Assembly (NCBI GenBank): GCA_964496575.1
Contig: CAZCAC010000037.1
Coordinates: forward strand, 8,035-72,034
Length of the DNA: 64,000 nucleotides
Reading direction: 5' to 3'
From: CAZCAC01 sp964496575
GTDB lineage: Bacteria > Planctomycetota > UBA1135 > GCA-002686595
Shown one piece after another: positions 1-8,343 of the stretch. The position numbers were made by a program, and so were the translations under genes. Within the stretch, counting starts at the first letter, position 1. Every line of letters starts with the position of its first letter. Under the pieces are notes generated by a model. The model did not search any database. It was not told the DNA's origin and worked only from the letters and a program-made list of their open reading frames with translations.

Positions 1-534
1 CAGCACTCCGTCGCCGGTATCGATCCGCACCCCCTCGTTGCGCAGGAACCGGATGCCGACCTCGCCGTAGCGCTCGGCGATCCGCGCCTCCCGCCGGCCG
101 CGGTAGTCGTGGTTGCCGAACACGGCGAAGCTGCCGAGGCGCGGCCGCAGGCGCGCGAGGTCCTCGGCGAGCGGCAGGGCGTCGTGCACCTGGTGGCTCA
201 GGTAGTCGCCGGTCAGCGCGATGACGTCGGGCTCCAGCTCGTTGACCACGTCCACCACCTCGCGCAGATCCCCACGGCGGAGAAAGACGCCGCCGTGCAG
301 ATCGGAGAGCTGGACCACGGTGAGCCCCTCCAGCCCGGCGGGGAGCACTTCGACCGCGACCTCCTCCTCGCGGACGACGAGCCGCTCGCGACTCAGAAAG
401 CGGCGGCGGTAGAAGCGCCGGCCGCCGAGCAGCGCGCACGAGACCTCCGCCGTGTGGGAGATCGCGCGGCGCAGGTGTCCGTGCCGTCGCGGCTCGACGC
501 GCGCCGCTCGTCCCGACTCGCTCTCCACCGTCAA
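1..534 (-). CDS. Metallophosphoesterase, partial (C-terminus beyond window)
   Basis: Calcineurin-like phosphoesterase, cut by the left edge of the window after about 178 codons. Reading leftwards from about 534, the protein shows the family metal-binding blocks in order: SDLHGG near residue 80 (D-x-H), TGDYL near 111 (GD) and FGNHDY near 141 (GNHD). Such enzymes use a dinuclear metal centre to cleave phosphoesters; the substrate cannot be told. The chosen TTG overlaps the stop of the upstream FG-GAP gene (TTGA), suggesting translational coupling; a GTG six bases further in is an alternative. The N-terminal ~70 residues are Arg-rich and resemble the membrane-proximal part of the YaeI/YkuE-type subgroup, but no clear transmembrane segment is visible. 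The catalytic fold is confident, the start and substrate are not. Confidence 0.85.
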   Translation of the reverse strand, partial: MTVESESGRAARVEPRRHGHLRRAISHTAEVSCALLGGRRFYRRRFLSRERLVVREEEVAVEVLPAGLEGLTVVQLSDLHGGVFLRRGDLREVVDVVNELEPDVIALTGDYLSHQVHDALPLAEDLARLRPRLGSFAVFGNHDYRGRREARIAERYGEVGIRFLRNEGVRIDTGDGVL

Positions 535-2270
535 GGAGAGAAGGTGGCGGCGATGCCGTCGGAGAGGTTGAAGCCGGACAGGCCGGCGGGGATGTCGCGG
601 TACCAGAACTGGAATGCCCAGCGCGAGCCGGCGGTGAAGGCCGACTCCGGCTCGGCGGGGTTCTCGAAGTCGAGGGTGAGGCTCCCGGCGCCGGCCGCAC
701 CGCTGTTGATCAGCCCGAGTCGCGTCAGCCCCCCGCCGGCGCAACGGAAGCCGTCACCGAAAGGCACCTGGATCTGGTTCTTGGCCGCGAAGAAGAGCCC
801 GAAGTGGTCGGTCGGAACGCCGCTGACGGTGAGCACGAGGTCGTTCTGGCCCAGGCTGAAGGTCCCCTGGTGATCGATCGGCGCGCCGCCGGGTCCGGCG
901 GAGTTGGGCGCCGCGACGCAGTAGCGCTCGGCCTTGAAGAGCGAGCCCGCGATCACCTTGGCGTAGCCGGGCAGCGGCTGCCCCGCGATGTCCTGGAGCG
1001 CCCCGATGATGATCTCGTCGAGACCGTCGGCGTCAAGATCGGCGAGGGGAGCGACGCCGACCCCGAAGAGGTCGTCGGGGGCATCGCCGACGAACTCGCA
1101 CAGGATCGAGCCGTCGCGACCGGAGAAGAGGCGGGCGTAGCCGGGACGCCCCGTGTTGGCGAGGCCGATGGAGAAACCGCTGGGCGCTCCGACGAGGAGG
1201 TCGTCGTGGCCGTCCGCGTTGACGTCGCCGACGCCGGCCAGCGAGAAGCCGAACTGATCCCGCGGGAGGTCGCCGGTGAACTCGTAGAGCAGCGCGCCGC
1301 TCGCGCCGGAGAAGACGCGCACGTAGCCAGGGCCGGTCTCGACGCCGGTGAAGCTGCTCTGGATGGCCCCGACCGCGACGTCCATGCGGTTATCGCCGTC
1401 GACGTCCCCGACACCGCACGCCGCGTGGCCGAAGAAGTCGTGCGCCGCCGTGCCGTCCCAGTGATGCAGGATGCTCCCGTCGGCGCCGGAGAAGAGCCAG
1501 GCGCTGCCGGAGTCCTCGCCGTTCGGCTCGTCCCACGGCGCCCCGGCGAGGAAGTCGCCGAAGCCGTCGCCGTTCGTATCGCCCACGAAGTCCCCCGACC
1601 AGCCCATGATCGCCAGCTCGCTCTGTCCGTCGAGCATGTGGATCAGGGAATGGTCCGCGCCGGAGTGCACCCGCACGCTGCCGGCGTTGAAGAAGGTGTT
1701 GTCGTCCTTGTACACGCCCATCATGTAGTCGGGCACGCCGTCCCCGGTGATGTCGCCGGTCCCCCCGACGAAGATCCCCATCCGATCTCCCTCCTGCTCC
1801 CCGTCGTCCTGGTGCATCAGGGTGCCGTCGGCGCCGGAGAAGATGCGGATCATCCCCGAGTTGAACTCCCCGAAGTTGTCGTCCTTGAACGCGCCGACGA
1901 ACACCTCGTCGTGGCCGTCGCCGTTCAGGTCACCTATCCAGCTCACCGCGCAGCCGAAGTGGTCGTCGGGGCCGTCGATCGGGTTGGTGCCGTCGCCGAG
2001 GAAGGTGTAGAGGATCGAGCCGTCGGCGCCGGAGAAGATCCTCGAGTAACCGGGATCGGCGCCGTGCGCGCCGTTCTTGTTCTGCTGCGCGCCGACGGCG
2101 AAGTCGGGGACTCCGTCCGCGTTCACGTCCCCCGCGTGGGAGACGGCGTAGCCGAACCAGTCGCCCGGATTGTCCCCCTGCACCTGGAACATCGATGGCA
2201 CCTGGGCGCGGGTGGGCGTGGCCAGGAGGAGGAGGAAGAGGAGCCCAGGAAACGAGGGATGGGAGAGCAT
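531..2270 (-). CDS. Secreted FG-GAP (integrin-alpha-like) repeat protein
   Basis: A 579-residue exported protein with a signal peptide over residues 1-22 (hydrophobic LLFLLLLA core, cleavage near TRAQ). Seven imperfect repeats of about 60 residues follow, each with the FG-GAP signature F-G-x-x-V-x-x-x-G-D-x-N-x-D-G-x-x-D-x-x-V-G-A. The D-x-D/N-x-D-G loops are typical Ca2+ sites of seven-bladed integrin-alpha-like propellers, and seven repeats fit one full propeller. After about residue 430 comes a Cys-containing C-terminal domain (YCVAAPNSAGPGG, later FRCAGG) that recurs at the ends of many planctomycetal secreted proteins, here probably a surface or sorting module. The last codon overlaps the start of a metallophosphoesterase. 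The role is likely cell-surface adhesion or matrix binding; the ligand is unknown. Confidence 0.9.
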   Translation of the reverse strand: MLSHPSFPGLLFLLLLATPTRAQVPSMFQVQGDNPGDWFGYAVSHAGDVNADGVPDFAVGAQQNKNGAHGADPGYSRIFSGADGSILYTFLGDGTNPIDGPDDHFGCAVSWIGDLNGDGHDEVFVGAFKDDNFGEFNSGMIRIFSGADGTLMHQDDGEQEGDRMGIFVGGTGDITGDGVPDYMMGVYKDDNTFFNAGSVRVHSGADHSLIHMLDGQSELAIMGWSGDFVGDTNGDGFGDFLAGAPWDEPNGEDSGSAWLFSGADGSILHHWDGTAAHDFFGHAACGVGDVDGDNRMDVAVGAIQSSFTGVETGPGYVRVFSGASGALLYEFTGDLPRDQFGFSLAGVGDVNADGHDDLLVGAPSGFSIGLANTGRPGYARLFSGRDGSILCEFVGDAPDDLFGVGVAPLADLDADGLDEIIIGALQDIAGQPLPGYAKVIAGSLFKAERYCVAAPNSAGPGGAPIDHQGTFSLGQNDLVLTVSGVPTDHFGLFFAAKNQIQVPFGDGFRCAGGGLTRLGLINSGAAGAGSLTLDFENPAEPESAFTAGSRWAFQFWYRDIPAGLSGFNLSDGIAATFSP

Positions 2271-2349
2271 CCCCCAATACTAGCCCGGATCCGGCGGCTC
2301 ACCACCTCTCCGGCCCGATCGCCGCATCGCGGCGGACGAGGATCGCCGG

Positions 2350-3159
2350 CTAGGGGCGCAGGACGGTGTCCCGGCCGTTCTTCAGGATCGTCTCGCCGGC
2401 CATGTCGATGCGCGCCCAGCGTCCCGACTCGGGCTGGACCGAGAGGCCTCGGTCGTCGAGGAAGAGCCGTCCCTTGCCCTCCTCCACCTCGATCATCCCG
2501 AGCACCGTGACCAGCGTGGTGGTCCCCTCGAGGCGGATGCCACCCGAGCGGAAGCGGAAGCGCGGGGGGTTGGCCGACTCCACCAGGAGGTCGGTGGAGC
2601 TCTCCAGGTCGATCGTGCAGGTCGTGCCCTCGAGCCTGGCCCGGGCCAGGCGCCGGGTCTTCACCCAGCGTCCGGGGAGCACCAGCGAGGGATCGGAGCC
2701 GGCCTCGATGGAGCGCTCGTCGATGCTCACCAGCCCCTTCGACTCGACGAGCTGCACCTTGGCGGGAGGCGGGCCGAGACCGACGACCTGCGTCATGATG
2801 TAGATGAAGATCGCCGGGATCAGCACCAGCCGCAGCTGGAAGAAGCGGTTCCGTCTCGTGGGCCTCACCCCCGAGTCCTCGGTGCCGAAGGCCTTCGCGT
2901 GCAGCTCGTGGCGCTGCCGCTCGATGGCGCGCTTCTCCCGCTGCTCGTGGTTCACGCGGCCGAGCGACGCCGCGGTGCTGACCGCGTCGCGGTAGCGCGC
3001 CATGCACTCGGGACAGCGCGAGAGATGCGCGCGAAGCCGGAGCGTCTTCGCCTTGCCGAGCTCCTCGGCGGTGAAGACGCGGATCAGCTCGAAGGCCTCG
3101 TCGCAGGTGATGGCATCGGGCTTCTTCGGGCTCTGCGGAGGGGGGTCGGCGGTAGTCAT
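2350..3159 (-). CDS. Membrane-anchored zinc-finger anti-sigma-like protein
   Basis: A 269-residue protein with an N-terminal zf-HC2-like zinc finger: a Cys near residue 19 (ITCDEAF), then H-L-S-R-C-P-E-C near 47-54, the H-x3-C-x2-C arrangement of ZAS-type anti-sigma factors. A basic stretch precedes a single hydrophobic segment near residues 110-130 (LVLIPAIFIYIMTQVVGLG). The remaining ~140 residues are beta-rich and probably periplasmic, somewhat like FecR sensor regions. No sigma factor gene is adjacent, unlike the usual arrangement; its partner must be elsewhere if it is a true anti-sigma. The neighbours are gltX upstream (142 bp gap) and the FG-GAP gene downstream. The zinc-finger/TM layout is seen directly; the regulatory role is inferred. 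Confidence 0.8.
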   Translation of the reverse strand: MTTADPPPQSPKKPDAITCDEAFELIRVFTAEELGKAKTLRLRAHLSRCPECMARYRDAVSTAASLGRVNHEQREKRAIERQRHELHAKAFGTEDSGVRPTRRNRFFQLRLVLIPAIFIYIMTQVVGLGPPPAKVQLVESKGLVSIDERSIEAGSDPSLVLPGRWVKTRRLARARLEGTTCTIDLESSTDLLVESANPPRFRFRSGGIRLEGTTTLVTVLGMIEVEEGKGRLFLDDRGLSVQPESGRWARIDMAGETILKNGRDTVLRP

Positions 3160-3301
3160 GACTCGGGCCCGGGAGAGGACCCTTCGATTCCGAGTTTCGG
3201 CCGGATCGGCGGGGCCCTTGAGCAGGAGGTGCTCCGCCGTCCCCCCGGGGGGATCGCCGCTGCGGAGAGCCCGTTCCCGGCACCCTCCGCCGCGTCGGCG
3301 C

Positions 3302-4774
3302 CTAGGCGAGCCGATCGATCCCCGAATCCAGTCGCCGGAGAGTGCGCTCCGCGCCGAGCAGCGCGATCACGTCGAAGAGGTCGGGGCCGCCCGGCTGGCC
3401 GGTGAGCGCGCAGCGCAGGGGCTGGAAGAGCTGTGGGAACTTCAGCCCGCGCTCCCCGACCCAGGCCTTCCCGTCGGCGCGCATCGCCTCGGCGTCGGCG
3501 CCACTCTCGAGCAGCGGAGCGAGGTGGTCCCGGTACGCCTCCAGCTCGGCGATGCGGTTCTCGTGCTTGCGCGAGTTCTTCTCCGCCTTGGCGTCGTAGG
3601 CGAGGTCCTCGTCCCCCCCGAAGAGGAACTCGATCGTTGCGGGCATCTGCGAGTAGAGGCGGATTCGCTCCTGGCCGACGGCGATCGCGCCGAGGTACCA
3701 GTCGCGACGCTCCTCGATCTCCGGCTCGGTCATGAGCTTCGCGGCGACGACGTACGGCGCGCAGTGCGCCCCCAGCTCCTCGAGGCTCTCGCCGTGGACG
3801 TACTCCCCCGACATCCACTGGAACTTGTCGAAGTCGAAGATCGAGCCGCCCTTGCTCACCGCCTTGATGTCGAAGTTCGAGGTGAGCTCGTCCACCGAGA
3901 ATATCTCCGTCTCCCCGTCGAGCGCCCAGCCTTGGCGGGCGAGGAAGTTGATCGTGGCCAGGCGGGAGTAGCCCTCCTCGCGGTACGTCGAGAGGGAGAC
4001 CGCGCCGTGCCGCTTGGAGAGCTTCTTGCCGTCCTTGCCGAGCATCAGCGGCAGGTGCCCGAACGCGGGGATCTCGAGCCCCAGCGCCTGGTACAGGAGC
4101 ACCTGCTTGGGCGTGTTGACGAGATGCTCCTCGCCGCGGAAGACGTGAGTGATCCTCATCGCCGAGTCGTCGCAGACCACCACGAAGTTGTAGGTGGGCG
4201 CGCCGCCCTGGCGCACCATCACCCAGTCGTCGACCTCGACGTTCTGGAAGACGACGTGGCCCCGCACCAGGTCGTCGACGTGGGTCTCGCCACCCGGCAC
4301 GCGGAAGCGGATGGTGAAGGGCTCCCCGGCGGCGAGGCGACGCTCGATCTCCGCAGGCTCGAGGTTCGCGCAGCAGCGGTCGTAGCGCGGGGTCTCCTTC
4401 GCCGCTTCCTGCCCGGCGCGCAGCTCGTCCAGCCGCTCCCGGGTGCAGAAGCAGCGGTAGGCGTGCCCCTCCTCGAGGAGCTTCCGCGCGGTCGCCTGGT
4501 GCTCCTCGATCCGCTGCGACTGGTAGTAGGGCTCGTGCGGTCCGCCGACCCCCGGCCCCTCGTCCCACTCGGTGCCGAGCCAGCGTAGCCCTTCGAGGAT
4601 CGCCTGCTCCGACTCGCCGGTCGAGCGTTCCCGGTCGGTATCCTCGATGCGCAGGACGAAGGTCCCGCCGAAACGGCGGGCGTAGGCCCAGTTGAAGAGG
4701 GCGGTGCGGGCGAGGCCCAGGTGGATCGCCCCGGTGGGGCTGGGCGCGATGCGGACGCGAATGTCGCTGGACAC
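3302..4774 (-). CDS. gltX: Glutamate--tRNA ligase
   Basis: Class I aminoacyl-tRNA synthetase that charges tRNA(Glu) (and possibly tRNA(Gln), when GatCAB is present) with glutamate in the cytoplasm. The protein opens with VSSDIRVRIAPSPTG and carries the HIGH-type motif as HLGL near residue 18-21 and the KMSKS-type motif as KLSKRHG near 249. The GTG at 4774 gives 490 residues, the usual size; an upstream ATG would add about 33 Pro/Arg-rich residues without homology character. The gene is read away from the adenosine deaminase gene, whose start lies 152 bp away, so a divergent promoter region sits between them. No clear Shine-Dalgarno sequence precedes the GTG. Confidence 0.96.
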   Translation of the reverse strand: MSSDIRVRIAPSPTGAIHLGLARTALFNWAYARRFGGTFVLRIEDTDRERSTGESEQAILEGLRWLGTEWDEGPGVGGPHEPYYQSQRIEEHQATARKLLEEGHAYRCFCTRERLDELRAGQEAAKETPRYDRCCANLEPAEIERRLAAGEPFTIRFRVPGGETHVDDLVRGHVVFQNVEVDDWVMVRQGGAPTYNFVVVCDDSAMRITHVFRGEEHLVNTPKQVLLYQALGLEIPAFGHLPLMLGKDGKKLSKRHGAVSLSTYREEGYSRLATINFLARQGWALDGETEIFSVDELTSNFDIKAVSKGGSIFDFDKFQWMSGEYVHGESLEELGAHCAPYVVAAKLMTEPEIEERRDWYLGAIAVGQERIRLYSQMPATIEFLFGGDEDLAYDAKAEKNSRKHENRIAELEAYRDHLAPLLESGADAEAMRADGKAWVGERGLKFPQLFQPLRCALTGQPGGPDLFDVIALLGAERTLRRLDSGIDRLA

Positions 4775-4925
4775 GGGACGAGGGGGGGCGAGGGACTCGG
4801 GGTCGATCGGGATCGAGGGCGAGGCAGGATACGGGTCCCTCCGGGCGCCCGCAATCGCGCTCCCTGGTCCCACCTTCTCCCCGTCGCCGCGTGACCTCCC
4901 GGGGGGCAGAGTCTACAGTCCCCCC

Positions 4926-6056
4926 ATGAGCGACAGACCACCCCTCGACCGTGAGATCATCCGGCAGATCCCCAAGGTCCAGCTGCACGAGCACCTCGAC
5001 GGGAGCATGCGACCGGAGACGGTGCTCGCGCTCGCCGCCCGCTGCGGGTACGAGCTTCCGGCCAGCGCCCCGGAGCAGCTGGCTTCCTTCTTCCACGCCG
5101 GCGCGACCCGCGGGAGCCTGCCCGAGTACCTGGAGGGTTTCCGCCACACCATCGCGGTGACCCAGACCCCGGAGGCGCTGGAGCAGGTCGCCTACGAGTT
5201 CATGGAGGACCAGGCGACCGACAACGTGGTCTACGTCGAGGCGCGCTTCGCGCCGGCCTTTCACACCACCGAGGGCCTGGGTCTCGACGGCGTGATGACC
5301 GCGGTCCTGCGCGGTCTGTCCCGCGGGTCGCGCGAGTTCGACGTCGGCTTCGGCCTGATCGTCTGCGCCATGCGCAACGAGGACACCCACCTCTCGGAGC
5401 GGCTGGCGGAGCTGGCGGTCTCCTACCGCCACCAGGGCTGCGTCGGCTTCGACCTCGCCGGCGAGGAGGCGGGCCACCCCGCCAACCACCACCTGGCGGC
5501 GTTCCAGCTGGCCAAGCGGATGGACTTCAACATCACCATCCACGCGGGGGAGAGCTTCGGCCCGGAGAGCATCTGGCAGGCGCTCCAGTACTGCGGCGCG
5601 CACCGCATCGGCCACGGCGTCCGCCTCGTCGAGGACATCGTGATCTACGAGCGCCAGGTGATCCGCGTCGGGACCCTGGCGCAGTACGTGCTCGACCACC
5701 GGATCCCGCTGGAGTTCTGCATCTCCAGCAACGTGCACACCGGCGCGGTGCGCTCGCTCGACGACCACCCGTTCCCGTACTTCTGGGCCAAGGACTACCG
5801 GGTGACGCTCAACACCGACAACCGGCTGATGAGCGACACCACGATGACCGACGAGTATCTGATCGCGGTGGAGCACTTCGATCTCGACTTCGACGACCTG
5901 GAGAAGCTGTCCATCAACACGATGAAGTCCTCCTTCGCCCCCTACGAGGACCGGGTGAAGACGATCTTCGAACGGATCAAGCCCCGCTTCACCCAGGTCC
6001 GTCAGGAGCACGACCTGCCGGCACCGAAGAGCACGTACTGGGACGGTATCGGCTGA
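4926..6056 (+). CDS. add: Adenosine deaminase
   Basis: Zn-dependent hydrolase converting adenosine/deoxyadenosine to inosine/deoxyinosine in purine salvage. The 376-residue protein shows the family motifs in order: LHEHLDGS near residue 19 (metal H-x-H), FDLAGEEAG near 178, IHAGES near 203 (metal His and catalytic Glu region), HRIGHGVRL near 226, SSNVHTGAV near 263 and LNTDNRL near 297 (metal Asp). The last block reads TDN where animal enzymes have TDD; TDN is common in actinobacterial-type enzymes, so this is not inactivating on its own. The ATG at 4926 is chosen because homology begins almost at once. The gene is divergent from gltX and convergent with the FHA-protease gene. Confidence 0.94.
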   Translation: MSDRPPLDREIIRQIPKVQLHEHLDGSMRPETVLALAARCGYELPASAPEQLASFFHAGATRGSLPEYLEGFRHTIAVTQTPEALEQVAYEFMEDQATDNVVYVEARFAPAFHTTEGLGLDGVMTAVLRGLSRGSREFDVGFGLIVCAMRNEDTHLSERLAELAVSYRHQGCVGFDLAGEEAGHPANHHLAAFQLAKRMDFNITIHAGESFGPESIWQALQYCGAHRIGHGVRLVEDIVIYERQVIRVGTLAQYVLDHRIPLEFCISSNVHTGAVRSLDDHPFPYFWAKDYRVTLNTDNRLMSDTTMTDEYLIAVEHFDLDFDDLEKLSINTMKSSFAPYEDRVKTIFERIKPRFTQVRQEHDLPAPKSTYWDGIG

Positions 6057-6104
6057 CGGGAGGCGATCGGTCCGGAGCGGTGGGTGTCTCGACCGAAATG
6101 GGAC

Positions 6105-6177
6105 TGCTCTGTGGTTAATCTCTGGTTCTGGTTCTGTGCTCCGGTCTGTTCTCTGTGTCCTCTGTGGTTTTTCAGAT
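6105..6177 (+). repeat. CTCTGTG-rich low-complexity tract between convergent genes
   Basis: An intergenic tract built from variants of TCTCTGTG / TCTGGTTCTG / CCTCTGTGG, less GC-rich than its surroundings. A related tract, on the other strand, lies at 33345-33436; the best shared block is GGTCTG, then CTCTGTG/CTCCGCG, then CTCTGTGG/CTCTGCGTG. Both tracts lie between the 3' ends of convergent genes (adenosine deaminase and FHA-protease here). No coding potential is apparent. Similar tracts are, as I recall, found between genes in several PVC-type genomes; their function is unknown. Confidence 0.5.
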
Positions 6178-6215
6178 GCCCGATCTCCGTGAGCTCTTAC
6201 GCTACCGCAGCTCCC

Positions 6216-7862
6216 CTACTCTCCTTCCTCCGGAACCTCGACCACCGGCGGCGGCCAGATCGACCTCGCCTCCGCCACCGGAATGATGTAGCCGATCGCC
6301 GAGGACTGCGCGCCCAGGTCGAGCGCCTGCACCCCGGTGACGATCCCCAGCACCCGCCCCTCTCCGTCGATCACCGGCCCGCCGCTGGCGCCGGGGTGGA
6401 TCGCGGCGTCGATCTGCAGGTAGTACTCGACGCGACGGCTGACGATGCCGCGGAAGGTCGAGGCGATCACCAGATCGCCCTCCTGTAGCACCTGCTTGCC
6501 GAGCGGGAAGCCCAGGACGAAGACCTCGGTTCCGCGCGGAGGAGCGGGAACATCCAGGTCGAGCCCGGGCAGATGAGGCATCTCCTTGAAGGGCTCGATC
6601 CGTACCAGGGCCAGGTCCTCCCGCTCGCCGCGCACCCAGGTCACCAGCTCCGCGGGGTGCCGCTCCATCGTGCCGGAGAAGACCGCGTTGAGCACCGTCT
6701 TCGTCTCGAAGAACTCCGCGGGACCCAGTCCCGGGGACTCCTCGTCCCCACCCGACTTCAACACGACGTGCGCGTTGGTGATGATGTAGCCCTCGGACGA
6801 GACGCAGAAGCCGGAGCCCGTCACCTCCTGGGCGAAGAGCTCTCCCTCGCCGTCGAAGTTGAAGGTGACCTCGCCATGCTCGTCGAGCTCGTAGTGCAGG
6901 TCCTGGCCGGTGTCCTTGTCGATCAGGTACTGGCTCGCTTCGATCATCACCACCGCGTCCTCGATCGCCTCGACCACGTCGAGCCGGTGCTGCTCGAGGC
7001 TCACCGGGTCGTAGAGGGCGAGGGAGCTGGTGGTCGATTCCAGGCGAGTCCGCAAGGACGCCAGCTCGCCGGCCGCGCTCTTCTCCCCCGCCTCCAGGCG
7101 ACGGATGTCCGCCTCGAGGCGGCCGCGCTCCTCGATCAGCTCGGCGCGCTGCCGGGCCCACTGCTCGCTCGCGCGCTCCTTCTCGCGCTGCTCCTGTTGC
7201 CACGCCTGGCGCTGCTCCTCCATCGCCGCCGCGCTCTGGGTCAGCCGCTCCTCGACGGTGCTCTCCAGCTCGGCGGTGCGCTCGGCGAAGCTCTCGTCCG
7301 TGCTGCGGATCGCGCGGAAGAGGGCGTAGAGTCCCACCGCGACCAGGACCAGCATGATCACCCCGAAGAGACCGAGGTGACGGGTGCGCTTCTCGATCAT
7401 CGCCTCGACGCCGCCACTCCCCGGCTCGATGCCCAGCCGCTCGGCCACGAGGTGCACCGTGTCCTCGCCGATCTGGCGTCTCGGCGGACTGCGCCTCGGC
7501 ACGGCGGAGGCGGGCACCGCGGCGGTGGCGGCGAGGTCGTGCTTGAGGTGCACGACGAAGCGCGGGCCACCGGGGCCGAGCTCGAAGACGTCGCCGTTGC
7601 GCAAGACCAGGCGGCTGATCTTCTCGCCCTCGACCAGCACCCCGTGCGTCGAGCCCAGGTCCTCGAGCACGAGTTCGCCGTCCTTCTCGACCAGGCGGGC
7701 GTGAAACGCGGAGACCTCGGGGTGCTTCTCCCCGTCGAGCTCCAGGGTGTTGTCCGCGGCGCGCCCCAGCGTCACCCCGCCCTCGCCGACGTCCACGCTG
7801 CGCGGGAGGTCGTCCTGGTGCAGGGGAGAGATCTGCCAGGTGATCTGGTCGGATTCGTCCAT
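6216..7862 (-). CDS. FHA domain - transmembrane - coiled coil - trypsin-like serine protease
   Basis: A 548-residue fusion. Residues ~25-105 form a forkhead-associated domain (VTLGRAADN, then LEDLGSTHGVLVEG) that binds phosphothreonine peptides. A transmembrane segment lies near 172-195 (LGLFGVIMLVLVAVGLYALF). A long charged coiled coil follows at ~200-290. The C-terminal ~230 residues are an S1C/HtrA-like protease without an obvious PDZ domain, with a triad of His in ITNAHVV near 362, Asp in EDLALVRI near 417 and Ser in PGASGGPV near 491. The topology implies a cytoplasmic phospho-sensor coupled to a periplasmic protease. It faces adenosine deaminase tail to tail and starts 95 bp from queF. 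The substrate and the Ser/Thr kinase partner are unknown. Confidence 0.92.
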   Translation of the reverse strand: MDESDQITWQISPLHQDDLPRSVDVGEGGVTLGRAADNTLELDGEKHPEVSAFHARLVEKDGELVLEDLGSTHGVLVEGEKISRLVLRNGDVFELGPGGPRFVVHLKHDLAATAAVPASAVPRRSPPRRQIGEDTVHLVAERLGIEPGSGGVEAMIEKRTRHLGLFGVIMLVLVAVGLYALFRAIRSTDESFAERTAELESTVEERLTQSAAAMEEQRQAWQQEQREKERASEQWARQRAELIEERGRLEADIRRLEAGEKSAAGELASLRTRLESTTSSLALYDPVSLEQHRLDVVEAIEDAVVMIEASQYLIDKDTGQDLHYELDEHGEVTFNFDGEGELFAQEVTGSGFCVSSEGYIITNAHVVLKSGGDEESPGLGPAEFFETKTVLNAVFSGTMERHPAELVTWVRGEREDLALVRIEPFKEMPHLPGLDLDVPAPPRGTEVFVLGFPLGKQVLQEGDLVIASTFRGIVSRRVEYYLQIDAAIHPGASGGPVIDGEGRVLGIVTGVQALDLGAQSSAIGYIIPVAEARSIWPPPVVEVPEEGE

Positions 7863-7956
7863 CGATTGGAGAGGCGCGAGACCTCGGGGGCGGTCTGGAT
7901 TCTAGCCCGGAGCGCGCCCCTTCACCTAGTGCCCGGACCGCGCCGGGTCGCCGGAC

Positions 7957-8307
7957 TCAGGGGAAGCTCACCTCGACGACAGTGTGAATCCCCCCTCGCA
8001 CGTAGAAGTCTCCCTCGACGGTCAGCCGGCGCGGCGCGAGCAGCGCGACCAGATCATCGAGGATCCGGTTCGTCACGGCCTCGTGGAAGTGCCCCTCTCC
8101 GCGGAAGGACCAGAGGTAGAGCTTGAGGCTCTTCAGCTCGACGCAGAGCTGGTCGGGGGTGTAGCGGATCCGGATGGTGGCGAAGTCGGGCTGGCCAGTG
8201 AGCGGGCAGAGGCAGGTGAACTCCGGGCACTCGAAGCGCACCTCGTAGTCGCGCTCCGGGTTCGGGTTGGGAAAGGACTCGGGGCGAGGGGCGGGTTGGG
8301 TGGACAT
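7957..8307 (-). CDS. queF: NADPH-dependent 7-cyano-7-deazaguanine reductase
   Basis: The last step of preQ1 synthesis for queuosine tRNA modification: four-electron reduction of the preQ0 nitrile to an amine. This is the short, unimodular type (116 residues). The catalytic Cys is C34 in FTCLCPLTGQPDFA, followed by the QueF signature region (ELKSLKLYL near 57-65) and the GHFHEAVTN segment near 71-79 holding the substrate-binding His-Glu. No other queuosine genes and no preQ1 riboswitch-like leader are visible nearby, so it appears to be a stand-alone gene. Confidence 0.95.
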   Translation of the reverse strand: MSTQPAPRPESFPNPNPERDYEVRFECPEFTCLCPLTGQPDFATIRIRYTPDQLCVELKSLKLYLWSFRGEGHFHEAVTNRILDDLVALLAPRRLTVEGDFYVRGGIHTVVEVSFP

Positions 8308-8343
8308 GGCGGGGCCGAGGATAGCGGATGAGGCGGCCGCCGG

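Noticed and set aside
3156..6011. Very long Arg/Gly/Ala-rich open frame on the minus strand
   Set aside because: It runs in another register over gltX and antisense to adenosine deaminase, a typical high-GC shadow frame with no protein-like motif.
6057..6104. TCGGTC...GACCGA inverted pair after adenosine deaminase
   Set aside because: Only six pairs with a ~20-base loop; too weak to call a terminator.
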